64,000 nt of DNA from Parabacteroides goldsteinii (GCF_015550595.1 NZ_JADNBB010000003.1:208174-272173); one strand, 5' to 3'. Numbered from the stretch's first letter, positions 8,803 to 18,813 are shown. Notes: a model not told the origin generated them from the sequence alone. Translations and numbers: made by a program.

Positions 8803-11800
8803 TTATTTGCTCATCGAACCATCCTGTTGTTTTCTATACTCCGTCGGGGTACAATTATATTTCTTTGAGAATGCCCGATAAAAGGTAGAGCGGTTGGTGA
8901 AGCCGGATTGAAAGACTATTTCATCGATGGTCAGTTTTGTTTTTATAAGCAAATCGGCAGCTTTTAGTAACCGACAGTTATTGATCAGTTCGGCAAGAGT
9001 GATCTCTTCAATCTCTTCCAGCTTACGGTAAAAGGTACGAAGACCTATGTTCATTTTCTCAGCGATCAATTGGGCAGACAGATCTTTGTTTCTTAGATTT
9101 TTATTAATGATCTTCAATATATCATTAATAAATTTCTTATGCTCTTTATGGGATAGCTTTCCGTTCTCTAACGTGTATGAACTCAATGGAGACGAGAAAT
9201 ATTCACGGAGACTTTCTTTTCTCTCCAGCAGGCGTTGTACGGAAGATTTCAGAAAATCCACATTAAACGGCTTGGTTATATAAAGTTCTGCTCCGGCATT
9301 CAGCCCTGCAGTCTGCCCTTCAATATCCTGTCGAGCCGATAACAGGATAAAAGGGATATGAGCAGTTGTTTCATCCTCTTTTACCTGCCGCGAAAAGGTC
9401 AGGCCATCTGTTCCCAGCATAATCACGTCACAAATGATAAGGTCGGGGTGTATATCTTTTAATATTTCAGAGGCCTCAATAGGACCTGCAGCTGTCAATA
9501 CATTATAATCGTCCCTGAATATATCGAAGATAAGCCAGCGGATTTCTATTTCATCATCCACGACAAGCAATGTCGGTTTCGATGTGTCGATAGGACTTTC
9601 AGGGATTTGCCAAACAGGTGTACGTTCCGGATTATAATCAGGCAACGATACAGCCGTCTCCTCGCTCGATCCGGCAAGAGAAGCTTCGAGGTAAGGCAGC
9701 TTGATCCTGAAATGTGTCCATTCATCCGGGATACTCTCTACTTCAATCGTTCCGCCAAGCAAATGCACCATATTGTAAGAGATTGCCAGACCTAACCCGT
9801 TACGCGACCAGAACGAAGTATTGTCGCTTTGTTCAATGTTTTGCAAAATGCGGTATCTGTCAAACAGAGTAGGAATATCTTTTGCTGCTATCCCCTTTCC
9901 GGTATTGGAGACAGTGATATACAAATTATTAGAATCGATTCCGATCCTGACAATTACTTTCTTCTCGTTTTCCGCATATTTGAATGCATTGGATAAAAGA
10001 TTGAGAAGGATGGTGACAATAAAATCCTTGTCGGAGTTCCATTGAATAAAAAGGGATATCTCTTTTTCAAATCTTACAGCATGCGATTCCGCCATATCGG
10101 TGAATGAATCTGCCAGTTTATTGGCTAAAGCGGTTATATCGACAGGTATTATTACGGGTTTCTTATAACCCGACTCGATCCGATTGAATTCGATCAGATC
10201 CTGTATCAGCGAATTCAGCCTCTCGGCATTCTGCTTAATGATGGAAGTGTATTTCCGGGCGGGTTCACTCAAGTTCTTCTGCTCCATCAAACGGTTGCAA
10301 GGGCCGTAGATAAGCGTAAGCGGCGTACAGAACTCATGGGATATATTTGTGAAGAACTGGAGCTTGGACTCGTATATTTCCTCTTTATGCTTCTGTTCCA
10401 TCTTCTGCAGACGATCCGCTTTTTTCTTTCTATTGTAAACGATCCATATCCGGGTGACAAGCCCTGTCACAACCAGTAATAGTAAAAAATAAATGCATCG
10501 GGCCCAGAATGAAACATACCACGGAGGTAAAACTTCGATATTTAGTTTATAGATATAACTTTCTTTTCCCAATACTTTATTGTAGTACTTTATATACAAT
10601 GTATAATTCCCCGGGTGAAGGTCAGCGAAAGTGATTATATCGGAACTTCCGTTGGAAGTCCATTCCTTTTCACCGCTATCCAACTTATAATAATAGGAAT
10701 AACCATTACCGTTCAGATAGTCGGTCGCAGAGAAAGAGAGCGAAAAGAAATTCTCGTCATGCGATAGTTTCAGAATCGTCTTTTTTCCCTTCTGCGACAT
10801 AAATTCCTCAACAGGGTACTGCCTATCCCGTATAGTGATCGTCCTAAAATAGACTGGCGGCATATAGTGTTGCCCTTCATCATAATAATTGCGACGGATA
10901 GTAACAAAGCCATTGGTTCCTCCGAAGAAAAGCGTCCCGTCATTTTCGTTTTTGAAAGAGGAACCTTCATTAAATTCAAGTATCGAAAGACCGTCATGAT
11001 GATCGTAAGTGCGGAACAATTCCTGGTCTGTATTATACAAGATCAGCCCCCGGTTGGTACTTAACCAATAACCGGCAATGGTATCAGGAAGAATACTATA
11101 AATGCTGTTGGTTGGGTATTTGTTGATCTCATTCAATAATTTATAATCGTCCGGACCATACTTTACCAACCCGAAATTGGTTCCGACCAGATAGTTTCCG
11201 TGATAATCTTTCTGTATAACATTGGTTTCATTGATCGTATTTCCTTTAAAACGGATATTTTCCCAGGTAGATGTAGCGATATTCAGCCGGAAGAAGCCTT
11301 CTCCCTTATTCATGCACCATAAAATAGAATCGTTTTCCGGATAGATATATTGAAAACGATTGGTAAACTCGTCATCTTCCCTGACTGTGAATTGTTTTAC
11401 AACAGTTACTAAAGGATAGCTGTTCCGCCATTCGAGTGTCGCCTGTATGATCCCCATGCCAAGCGTAGATATCCACAGCAGAGAGTCGCGTTCATATATA
11501 TCGAATATGAATTCTACATTTCTATTCCCATATAGCACAGGAATAGGAATGATACGTTTTTCTATCCGATTAAAATAGCTGAGTCCGTGTTCACTTCCGA
11601 TCCAGAGGTTATCCTGTCGACTGGATGAAAAAGAAAGGATCGTATTATCCCGTAACCCACTATTTGAAGTAGAGATCAGTTCCATACGGTGATCTTCCAC
11701 CTTTTTATCCGGTTGAAAATCAAAAACACGAAGAATGCCGTCTCCCCGGCTACCCAACCATAAAGTATTCTCTTTGTCTACGAACAAAGCATTTATAGGT

Positions 11801-12849
11801 TGGCGCAATTTTAACGGAAGATCATTCAGGAGGACGGACCGGATGGAATACAGGTCTTCCGAACAGGTAAACACACCGTGTCCTGAAGTTCCTACCCAAA
11901 TCATATCCTGATAATTATCCTTACGCAGACAGTTGATTCCGCCGGTAATCTCCAATGTATCGAAATGATAACCATATTCACCTTTCCTAAGCAAGGATAG
12001 CCCTTTCGTCTTAAAACCAATGAAATAGTCGTCATGGAATTTCAGAAGGGATGTGATGTTGTCTTTTCCGGCAAGATAATCCTTTAAATGATATATAGGA
12101 AATGCTTTACAACAGGATGTATCGAATTCATACAACGTATATGTGTTATCCACGAAATACGAAAGGTTATCTTCGTTCGCACAATAGACGATACCGGCGG
12201 AATGCTTATAACCTGGCAAAGGGAAAAGGTTCGCATTACCCTGCTCGTCTATCTGAATGGAAAAACAAATGTTGTCGCCGTTCTTTCGGAAAATCCACAA
12301 TCGATCGGAATCATCGATAAAGAAATCGGCTATATCGTTTGCTGCCAGATCGGGTATGAACTTTTGCTCAAACTGTTCCTGATCTTTAAGCGTATAATAA
12401 ATGCTATTGTTACCCTGTACCAGGAAGATATTTCCCCGACTGTCTTTATCGAGGAAAGCTATCCGGTTAAACATATCGAACGACTGGGTGACAGAGGTTT
12501 TCAAGTCTATCTTATATAGTCCGTGATAAGTCTGAAGCCAGACCTTCCCACCGGTCTGCTCTATCTTCTCAATCCGGCTACCGGCAAAATATTTCTCGCC
12601 GTCCCCGGGGCTGTACTTTATAATACGTTTTCCATCATAGATATCTACCCCACGGCTCGTACCTATCCACATAAAACCTTTTTCGTCCTGATAGAATGAA
12701 AAGATGTTACTGCTGGAAAGGTTTTCTGCGTTATTTATTTTCCGCAGGTTGAAACCCTTCACCGACGGAGCGATCAGTAAAAGGGCCGATAAGAAAAGAA
12801 AACAATAGAAAGTTCTCTTCCTAATAGCTATATCGAAGAATGAAATCAT
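8803..12849 (-). CDS. Hybrid two-component system sensor/regulator (HTCS)
   Basis: 1348 residues. Order: N-terminal signal/anchor; a periplasmic two-component propeller (repeats such as EKGFMWIGTSRGVDIY and ENTLWLGSRGDGIL) to about 700; a Y_Y_Y domain; one membrane helix at about 785-805; histidine kinase with ISHEFCTPLTLI (phosphoacceptor His about 838) and ATPase motifs (NLLSNAFKYAEN, NGLGLAIS); receiver with CDVIML (Asp about 1141) and the lysine in ITKPF; C-terminal AraC-type HTH ending NCTPTEYRK. All catalytic residues look present. HTCS proteins usually sense glycan breakdown products and control neighbouring uptake loci. Here the only nearby candidate target is the divergent TonB-dependent receptor; no SusD or glycoside hydrolase is beside it. 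Start ATG 12849 is chosen over a TTG at 12855 that lies in a -7-like element. Confidence 0.95.
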   Translation of the reverse strand: MISFFDIAIRKRTFYCFLFLSALLLIAPSVKGFNLRKINNAENLSSSNIFSFYQDEKGFMWIGTSRGVDIYDGKRIIKYSPGDGEKYFAGSRIEKIEQTGGKVWLQTYHGLYKIDLKTSVTQSFDMFNRIAFLDKDSRGNIFLVQGNNSIYYTLKDQEQFEQKFIPDLAANDIADFFIDDSDRLWIFRKNGDNICFSIQIDEQGNANLFPLPGYKHSAGIVYCANEDNLSYFVDNTYTLYEFDTSCCKAFPIYHLKDYLAGKDNITSLLKFHDDYFIGFKTKGLSLLRKGEYGYHFDTLEITGGINCLRKDNYQDMIWVGTSGHGVFTCSEDLYSIRSVLLNDLPLKLRQPINALFVDKENTLWLGSRGDGILRVFDFQPDKKVEDHRMELISTSNSGLRDNTILSFSSSRQDNLWIGSEHGLSYFNRIEKRIIPIPVLYGNRNVEFIFDIYERDSLLWISTLGMGIIQATLEWRNSYPLVTVVKQFTVREDDEFTNRFQYIYPENDSILWCMNKGEGFFRLNIATSTWENIRFKGNTINETNVIQKDYHGNYLVGTNFGLVKYGPDDYKLLNEINKYPTNSIYSILPDTIAGYWLSTNRGLILYNTDQELFRTYDHHDGLSILEFNEGSSFKNENDGTLFFGGTNGFVTIRRNYYDEGQHYMPPVYFRTITIRDRQYPVEEFMSQKGKKTILKLSHDENFFSLSFSATDYLNGNGYSYYYKLDSGEKEWTSNGSSDIITFADLHPGNYTLYIKYYNKVLGKESYIYKLNIEVLPPWYVSFWARCIYFLLLLVVTGLVTRIWIVYNRKKKADRLQKMEQKHKEEIYESKLQFFTNISHEFCTPLTLIYGPCNRLMEQKNLSEPARKYTSIIKQNAERLNSLIQDLIEFNRIESGYKKPVIIPVDITALANKLADSFTDMAESHAVRFEKEISLFIQWNSDKDFIVTILLNLLSNAFKYAENEKKVIVRIGIDSNNLYITVSNTGKGIAAKDIPTLFDRYRILQNIEQSDNTSFWSRNGLGLAISYNMVHLLGGTIEVESIPDEWTHFRIKLPYLEASLAGSSEETAVSLPDYNPERTPVWQIPESPIDTSKPTLLVVDDEIEIRWLIFDIFRDDYNVLTAAGPIEASEILKDIHPDLIICDVIMLGTDGLTFSRQVKEDETTAHIPFILLSARQDIEGQTAGLNAGAELYITKPFNVDFLKSSVQRLLERKESLREYFSSPLSSYTLENGKLSHKEHKKFINDILKIINKNLRNKDLSAQLIAEKMNIGLRTFYRKLEEIEEITLAELINNCRLLKAADLLIKTKLTIDEIVFQSGFTNRSTFYRAFSKKYNCTPTEYRKQQDGSMSK

Positions 12850-12895
12850 AGACAAATATAGTCTTATTTCCTGTCTCCGCTATGTCTGACAGTGA

Positions 12896-12903
12896 CAAAT
12901 GTA
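12896..12903 (-). promoter_or_regulatory. Likely -7 element for the HTCS gene
   Basis: TACATTTG on the minus strand, leaving a leader of about 40 nt before ATG 12849. A second match, TATATTTG at 12853-12860, would give an almost leaderless message and is less likely. Confidence 0.45.
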
Positions 12904-12967
12904 TCTCTCTCCATGACACGCCGATCAGATCTCCTATTATCTCTTCTCCGTATAGAAAGCACTTGAT

Positions 12968-12975
12968 TAGTTTTG
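12968..12975 (+). promoter_or_regulatory. -7 element for the TonB-dependent receptor
   Basis: TAGTTTTG, 26 nt before ATG 13001, back to back with the HTCS promoter. Confidence 0.5.
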
Positions 12976-13000
12976 CGACATCAATCATAAACATATCATC

Positions 13001-15415
13001 ATGAAAGGTACTTTAATTCTTATTCTTTTAGTGTTCAGCTTCCATTCCGTTATGGCTGTTTCTCCCCGGATAAAAGGGATGATCCGGGACAAAAGCACAG
13101 GCAATCCGATCGAATTTGCGGATGTCATAGTATTAAAGAAAGGGGAAACGGCAGCTGTTTCCAGTACGCTATCCGGAACAGACGGGTCTTTCCGGTTAGC
13201 GGATATGAATGACGGGGAATATTCATTATTGGTCAGGTTGATCGGATATGATGTCTATACCCGTGAAACGATTACGCTTCACCCCTCCCAGCCCATGTTG
13301 GACCTGGGTATTATCGAATTGCAACCACTGGAAGTCGGATTATCCGAAGTCGTAGTGGAAGGTACGAAAAGGCAGATCATCTATAAACTGGATAAAAAGA
13401 TCATCGATGCATCCAACAACCTGATGGGAAGCGGCGGTACGGCTGTCGATATTCTTGAAAACGCCCCTTCCATACGGGTCGATGTCAATGGTGACGTAAC
13501 ATTCAGAGGGAGTAGCGGCTTTAAAGTATATATCGATGGAAAGCCGAGCTTCTATTCTGGTACACAGGCATTGCAACAGATACCGGCTGGACAGATAGAA
13601 AATGTGGAAATCATCACTACCCCATCGGCACGTTATGATACGGATGGTGAAGTCGGCATGATCAACATCGTCACTAAAAAGCATAAACGCCAGGGTATTA
13701 ACGGTATGGCGAATATGTATGGCAGTACAGCCCTTTCCAATGGAGTCGATTTCCTTATCTCCCAGCAATTGAATAAATTGCAATGGCATTTTGCCGGGCA
13801 TTGGAACCAACCGATCCGGGAAAGCCACTTCGATCAGCAAAAAACAACTATTGTCGATGATGTAACAACAACATCCATCTCTCATGGTCCCAGAAAAGGG
13901 AAGAACTACCATTACGGATTGCGCGGAGGCATCGATTATTCTTTCTCTCCGAAAACATCCGTCAACGCAGAGTTGCAGGTCGTTTACGACAAATTCACCC
14001 GTGACGGCAACCTGGACTACACGGAAACCCGCAAAGACGCTACCGGTGAATCCGTCCCGCACAACTTCAACAGCCGCGATGAATTCGACCTGCATTCGAC
14101 AGTCAATATCGGGAAAGCCGGATTTTCCCATAAGTTTAATGACGATGGACATGCACTTTCCGGCAGTTTCATGTTAGGATATGAAGGAAATCCTATGGAG
14201 TATTTCCAGAGCGACCTGTTTGATAAAAGTGACCAACGCCAACAGGGACATCGTGCCTGGGAGGATGAAATACGTTGGACGGTACGGGGTAATGTCGACT
14301 ATAAATATCCTTACAGTAAGACCGGTCATTTGGAGAGCGGCTATCAGTATCATTCTTACCTGGAAGACGGCGATTACAGTATGCAGTTCTGGAACCCGGA
14401 GAAAAAGGAGTTCTACTGGCGCGAAGATATTTACAACACATTCTATTTTCAACGTGGTATCCATTCGGTTTATTTGATAGGCAGCGATAGTTATAAGGCA
14501 TTCGATGCACAGGTCGGCGTCCGGGGCGAACATACGCACCAGGTATTACGCAGCTCCATCGAAGGAGCAAATCGAAAAGTGAACCGTTTCGAAGTTTTTC
14601 CTTCCGTACATATCGGATATACACTTCCCCACGAACAGAAACTGACATTTGCCTATTCGTACCGAACCAACCGTCCGGAACTCTTTTACATGGAGCCATA
14701 TATCACGTATCGCGATTACTACACAGCCGAGATCGGAAATCCAGACATCCGTCCTGAATATATACATTCCTTTGAACTGAATTACAAAAAGAACTTCGGA
14801 GAACAATTATTACAATCCAGCCTGTTTTACAGGTCGCGAAAAGATAAGATCGAACGCTTACGTGTCCCGTATCAAGCCGGAGTGACCCTCGACTCTATGG
14901 CAAATGTCGGAAACGACCATGCTCTGGGTATCGAATTAAACGGACAGCTAACGATTAACAAATGGTGGAACCTGAATGTAAACGGAAACGTTTACTACTA
15001 TAAAGTAGTGAACGATATTCAATCGGGTGGAAAGAAAGAGACCAGTACGAATTATGATATTACATTAAATAATATGTTCCGTGTATTTAAGAACACTCGC
15101 ATCCAGTTGGACGGTAACTTCGTAGGTCCGTCGGTTACGACGCAGGGACGGTCGGACGCTTTCTGGTTCGTCAATCTAGCAATCCGTCAGCAACTCTTCA
15201 GTCCCAACCTGCAATCGACACTTTCTTTCCGGGATATATTCAACTCAGCCCGTTACAGAAGCGATATTACAACAGCAGACCTGCAATCCATTACACGCAT
15301 ACGACCGGATTATCCGGTTATAACTTTGTCTATCAGTTATACATTCAATAATTTCAAAAGAGGTTCACAAAACTCACGGGATAACCGGGATCTGTTTGAA
15401 GGAACCAATCATTAA
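13001..15415 (+). CDS. TonB-dependent receptor, OMP beta-barrel family
   Basis: 804 residues. Signal peptide to about residue 20, then a carboxypeptidase-regulatory-like beta-sandwich (IKGMIRDKSTGNPIEFADV), a plug domain (LENAPSIRVDVNGDVTFRG, VYIDGKPSF, NVEIITTPSARYD) and a long outer-membrane barrel finishing with alternating aromatic strands (PVITLSISYTFNNF). This is the CarbopepD_reg/OMP_b-brl_3 type, which differs from SusC: it is shorter and has no SusD partner here. It should sit in the outer membrane and import, or act on, an unknown substrate. The divergent HTCS gene starts 151 nt away and is the obvious candidate regulator. Confidence 0.94.
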   Translation: MKGTLILILLVFSFHSVMAVSPRIKGMIRDKSTGNPIEFADVIVLKKGETAAVSSTLSGTDGSFRLADMNDGEYSLLVRLIGYDVYTRETITLHPSQPMLDLGIIELQPLEVGLSEVVVEGTKRQIIYKLDKKIIDASNNLMGSGGTAVDILENAPSIRVDVNGDVTFRGSSGFKVYIDGKPSFYSGTQALQQIPAGQIENVEIITTPSARYDTDGEVGMINIVTKKHKRQGINGMANMYGSTALSNGVDFLISQQLNKLQWHFAGHWNQPIRESHFDQQKTTIVDDVTTTSISHGPRKGKNYHYGLRGGIDYSFSPKTSVNAELQVVYDKFTRDGNLDYTETRKDATGESVPHNFNSRDEFDLHSTVNIGKAGFSHKFNDDGHALSGSFMLGYEGNPMEYFQSDLFDKSDQRQQGHRAWEDEIRWTVRGNVDYKYPYSKTGHLESGYQYHSYLEDGDYSMQFWNPEKKEFYWREDIYNTFYFQRGIHSVYLIGSDSYKAFDAQVGVRGEHTHQVLRSSIEGANRKVNRFEVFPSVHIGYTLPHEQKLTFAYSYRTNRPELFYMEPYITYRDYYTAEIGNPDIRPEYIHSFELNYKKNFGEQLLQSSLFYRSRKDKIERLRVPYQAGVTLDSMANVGNDHALGIELNGQLTINKWWNLNVNGNVYYYKVVNDIQSGGKKETSTNYDITLNNMFRVFKNTRIQLDGNFVGPSVTTQGRSDAFWFVNLAIRQQLFSPNLQSTLSFRDIFNSARYRSDITTADLQSITRIRPDYPVITLSISYTFNNFKRGSQNSRDNRDLFEGTNH

Positions 15416-15425
15416 AAGAGCTCTT

Positions 15426-15474
15426 AAGGGTGTGCCAAATGTTCGTATAAAGGACCACAAGATGGTACACCCTT
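15426..15474 (+). terminator. Hairpin after the TonB-dependent receptor
   Basis: AAGGGTGTGCCA pairs with TGGTACACCCTT (one G-U) around a 25-nt loop. There is no strong T run, so this is a weak intrinsic terminator at best. Confidence 0.35.
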
Positions 15475-15520
15475 CATACAAATGAATTTTGGAATATCAA
15501 CATTCTTATTGAAATTTCAA

Positions 15521-15528
15521 TAACTTTG
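15521..15528 (+). promoter_or_regulatory. -7 element for the HXXEE/esterase pair
   Basis: TAACTTTG, 20 nt before ATG 15548. Confidence 0.5.
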
Positions 15529-15547
15529 CAATTCAAAATCAAAGTAA

Positions 15548-16057
15548 ATGGGCAATTCTGAAATCATTATATATCTGTTACCTCTCGTCTTTATGATACA
15601 TGACTTTGAAGAGATAATAGGCTTCAAAGCATGGTTTACAAAAAATGGTACATGGTTACAATCTAAATATCCCCGATTTAGAGAACAAATCAGTCATTTA
15701 GAAACAATGTCCGTACCTTCTTTCGCATTAGCAGTCGCAGAAGAATTCATACTGATTAGTATAGCCACAATAATTTATTTACTTTTTGAATGGCCTTATG
15801 CATGGCTAGCCTTTTTTACCGCATTTGCTTTTCATATAGGCATACATATCATTCAATTTATAATTATCAGAAAATATATTCCTGTCATAATAACCTCTAT
15901 TTTATCTATTCCCTATATTATTATCGGGATCGATTACATCGTTCATTCATTTTCCTTCAAAGAAATTGCAATCTGTTTCTCCATAGGATTATTGGTTGCT
16001 ATTACTAATTTAATATTGGTTCACAAGATAACACCTAAACTAGATAAACTTATATAA
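15548..16057 (+). CDS. HXXEE domain membrane protein
   Basis: 169 residues with about five hydrophobic segments. Near the N-terminus the sequence PLVFMIHDFEEIIGFKAWF carries the HDFEE motif that names the HXXEE family of small integral membrane proteins; their function is not established. A second acidic motif, VAEEFI, lies at about 60. The gene is clearly AT-rich compared with its neighbours and forms a pair with the esterase gene 38 nt downstream, which has the same base composition. The two were probably acquired together. Confidence 0.85.
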   Translation: MGNSEIIIYLLPLVFMIHDFEEIIGFKAWFTKNGTWLQSKYPRFREQISHLETMSVPSFALAVAEEFILISIATIIYLLFEWPYAWLAFFTAFAFHIGIHIIQFIIIRKYIPVIITSILSIPYIIIGIDYIVHSFSFKEIAICFSIGLLVAITNLILVHKITPKLDKLI

Positions 16058-16094
16058 TCATGTACTTTTACATAATAACTTATCAATAAAAACA

Positions 16095-16898
16095 ATGGAT
16101 AGATCTAAAATCGAGAAAATAATCTTTTATAGTAATATTCTTAGAAAAGAAATGCAAGTTTGTGTATACTTACCCAAAAACTATGAAACTTCCCCTCCCC
16201 TTCCTGTATTATATTTTCTACACGGAAGAAGTGGCAATGAGAATATAATGTTTGAAGTTGATATACAACCTAAAGCAGATTTACTTATACATAACAGAAA
16301 TATTGAGCCACTAATTATTGTTTGTCCAAGAATTGAAAATAGTCGTGGTATAAACTCTTCTTTTAACAGCCAAGATATTCCTGATTCCATTTACAATGAA
16401 AGAATTATCAACCTTGGAATGTATGAAGATTACTTTATACATGAAATAATTCCTTTCATAGACAATACCTTCAACACAATACGAGATAGAAAAAGTAGAT
16501 TCGTTGGCGGTGCATCGGCTGGAGGATATGCAGCTCTTCATAATGCATTCCGGCATCAGGATCTTTTTTCAAAAGTGGGAGGTCATATGCCCTCATTAGA
16601 ATTAACTCTAGAAAAAGAAGATATGCCTTATTTTCAGGATATGGATACTTGGGAAAAATATGATCCTATATCTATTGCCCGTAACAACAAAATAATCCTC
16701 GACCTTGAGGTTTACCTAGATGCAGGAGATAAAGATGAAGGTGAATTCTATAAAGGTTGCTCAATTTTACAGGATATATTAAAAAAGAGAGCTATTAATT
16801 CTCAAAACCACGTATTCCCGGGCCATCATAGTATTGAATATATAAAATCCAATATAGAAAAATATTTGGAATTTTATGGTAAACGTACAAAGGAATAG
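16095..16898 (+). CDS. Alpha/beta-hydrolase, esterase D/FrmB-like
   Basis: 267 residues, cytoplasmic (no signal peptide). The oxyanion-region motif YFLHGRSG at about 40-46, the nucleophile elbow GGASAGG with Ser 141, an acidic residue in DAGDKDEG and the catalytic His in PGHHSIEY form a complete triad. The fold and order match the putative esterase/S-formylglutathione hydrolase family. It follows an HXXEE membrane protein gene in the same AT-rich stretch. Substrate unknown; no thiol pathway gene is nearby, so a formaldehyde role is not supported. Confidence 0.9.
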   Translation: MDRSKIEKIIFYSNILRKEMQVCVYLPKNYETSPPLPVLYFLHGRSGNENIMFEVDIQPKADLLIHNRNIEPLIIVCPRIENSRGINSSFNSQDIPDSIYNERIINLGMYEDYFIHEIIPFIDNTFNTIRDRKSRFVGGASAGGYAALHNAFRHQDLFSKVGGHMPSLELTLEKEDMPYFQDMDTWEKYDPISIARNNKIILDLEVYLDAGDKDEGEFYKGCSILQDILKKRAINSQNHVFPGHHSIEYIKSNIEKYLEFYGKRTKE

Positions 16899-16971
16899 TA
16901 GAATAGTATAAAACCGTAAAAAGGGTAATCTTTCCCCTGATTTGGGTATAGAACAGGATGTATATTCCTTG

Positions 16972-16979
16972 TAATTTTG
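16972..16979 (+). promoter_or_regulatory. -7 element for the O-acetyltransferase
   Basis: TAATTTTG, 33 nt before ATG 17013. It overlaps a possible TTG start at 16977, which is therefore unlikely to be used. Confidence 0.5.
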
Positions 16980-17012
16980 CATTATGAAAATATACATCTA
17001 AAAATTAAGCTT

Positions 17013-17579
17013 ATGATACTCAACGATTTTTTACAGGTTGTCCGGACACGGGGACCACTCAATACACCGGAAATCCATCGTTTCATGGATGAGATGAGCA
17101 ATGAGGCACGGCGTATCACCTTCGAACTGAACGGTTCCTATCATAACCCCGACGAGATTCGGGCATTACTTTCGCGATTGTTCGGACATGAAGTCGATCC
17201 GACACTGCGTGTATTTCCTCCGTTCTACACTGATTTCGGGAAAAATATCCAAGTTGGTAAAAACGTTTTTATCAACGCCTGCTGTCACTTTCAGGATCAC
17301 GGAGGTGTTACCATCGGTGATGATTGTCAAATCGGACACAACGTTGTGTTCGCTACCCTCAACCACGGCCTTACACCGGAAGACCGGAAGACAACCTATC
17401 CTGCTCCCATTGTACTTGGCAAAAATGTCTGGATCGGTTCGAATGCCACTATTTTACAAGGCGTAACCATCGGTGACAATGCTATTGTAGCAGCAGGAGC
17501 AGTCGTAACAAAAGACGTGGCTGCAAACACGATAGTTGGCGGCGTTCCGGCCAAGTTCATTCGGAACATAGAAATATAA
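17013..17579 (+). CDS. Maltose/galactoside O-acetyltransferase-like (left-handed beta-helix)
   Basis: 188 residues from ATG 17013. The N-terminal helical cap (RRITFELNG) is followed by hexapeptide repeats ([52 protein letters not shown]) and the catalytic-His region LNHGL. It ends with [21 protein letters not shown], as in the LacA/Maa group of acetyl-CoA sugar O-acetyltransferases. A start at TTG 16977 would lie inside the -7 promoter element, so the shorter product is chosen. It is a single-gene unit. Confidence 0.92.
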   Translation: MILNDFLQVVRTRGPLNTPEIHRFMDEMSNEARRITFELNGSYHNPDEIRALLSRLFGHEVDPTLRVFPPFYTDFGKNIQVGKNVFINACCHFQDHGGVTIGDDCQIGHNVVFATLNHGLTPEDRKTTYPAPIVLGKNVWIGSNATILQGVTIGDNAIVAAGAVVTKDVAANTIVGGVPAKFIRNIEI

Positions 17580-17624
17580 AACGGAGCATCACATCTTCAA
17601 AAATATCTCAACAAAAATTTTCTA

Positions 17625-17727
17625 AAATAAATCATTCATTCTTTCATCCTGATAAACATCCTTCATCTATATAAACTACATAATCAAACAGTTAACACAA
17701 CAACATGAAGGAATGAAGGATTTATTT
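17625..17727. repeat. Imperfect inverted repeat between convergent genes
   Basis: Arms of 23 nt (17625-17647 and 17705-17727) match in reverse complement at 21 positions. They lie between two genes that end towards each other. The space between holds more copies of short ATCCTTCAT-like words. It may act as a bidirectional terminator or be a degenerate interspersed repeat. Confidence 0.4.
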
Positions 17728-17749
17728 TGAAAACTTTTTTATTGTATCA

Positions 17750-18784
17750 CTAAACCGAAATAGCCACCTTCACAACCCCATCCAAACGATTTTCAAAGAC
17801 ACGATAAGCCTCTTCAATCTCGTTCAACGGAAATTTGTGAGTAATAAGCGGAGTGGTGTCTATCTTACCTTGTTCGATCAATTCGAGAATCTCGGCACAA
17901 TCACAACCGTCCACGCCCCCAGTTTTAAAGGTCAGGTTCTTTCCATACATATCCGGTAAAGGAAGAAGCTGGGGTTTATCATAGAGGGCAACAACGGTGA
18001 CAATCGCATTGGGTCGGGCACAATCCCACGCCAAACGGAAAGTATTTTCGCTACCCGCTACCTCCAGGACTACATCTGCACCGCCGTGATCGCTGTTACG
18101 AAGTACGAAATCCTTACAGTTTTCGGGTTCCGTCACCAGCACATCCGGGTAATGTTCACGGACAAACCGGATTCTTTCAAGGGACTTTTCACAGACAATG
18201 ATACGTCGTGGCATCTTCAGCATGACACAAAGCAATGTACAGATACCGGTAGGACCGGCACCAATGATAAGTACTGTATCATCATTGGAAATCTCCGAAA
18301 TGCGGGCTGCCCAAAAACCTGTAGCCAACACATCACCAACAAATAGAGCTTGCTCGTCGCTAACCGTCTCCGGAATACGGTTTAATCCACTGTCGGCATA
18401 AGGAACCCTGACATATTCTGCCTGACCACCGTCTATACGACATCCTAAAGCCCAACCGCCATTGGGATCTGTGCAGTTGTTGACATACCCATGTTTGCAG
18501 AAGAAGCATTCCCCACAGAATGTCTCTACATTTACGGTTACCCTGTCCCCCGGTTTGACGGAAATAACATCAGGACCTACCTGCTCCACAATACCGACCA
18601 TCTCATGCCCTACTGTTATTCCGGGTACGGCACGTGGTACACTACCATGTTTAATATGCAGGTCACTTGTACAGATACTACCCAGCGTCACACGCACGAT
18701 AGCATCACGTGAATCTTTTATTTCCGGTTCCGGCTTCTCGCACAGTTCGAATTTACCATGTTCAATATATGTATATGCAAGCAT
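17750..18784 (-). CDS. Zinc-dependent medium-chain alcohol dehydrogenase
   Basis: 344 residues. Catalytic zinc ligands C38 (ICTSDLH) and H60-E61 (VGHEM) are in place, as is the structural zinc lobe C90, C93, C96 and C104 (CGECFFCKHGYVNNC). The Rossmann motif GAGPTG follows at about 170. Oxidation or reduction of an alcohol/aldehyde with NAD(P) is expected; the spacing is close to sorbitol/threonine dehydrogenase-like members, and the exact substrate is open. The next gene in the same direction upstream is a small lipoprotein 71 nt away with its own promoter. Confidence 0.93.
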   Translation of the reverse strand: MLAYTYIEHGKFELCEKPEPEIKDSRDAIVRVTLGSICTSDLHIKHGSVPRAVPGITVGHEMVGIVEQVGPDVISVKPGDRVTVNVETFCGECFFCKHGYVNNCTDPNGGWALGCRIDGGQAEYVRVPYADSGLNRIPETVSDEQALFVGDVLATGFWAARISEISNDDTVLIIGAGPTGICTLLCVMLKMPRRIIVCEKSLERIRFVREHYPDVLVTEPENCKDFVLRNSDHGGADVVLEVAGSENTFRLAWDCARPNAIVTVVALYDKPQLLPLPDMYGKNLTFKTGGVDGCDCAEILELIEQGKIDTTPLITHKFPLNEIEEAYRVFENRLDGVVKVAISV

Positions 18785-18813
18785 AATCTCTTTCTGTTAA
18801 TTAATTGATTTTA

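Noticed and set aside
13340-14152. Minus-strand frame of 270 codons opposite the TonB receptor
   Set aside because: Antisense shadow of a receptor with full domain order.
17625-17727. Inverted repeat as a second invertible promoter
   Set aside because: The arms are imperfect, lack the AAACGTTCGT core, enclose no promoter and lie between convergent genes.
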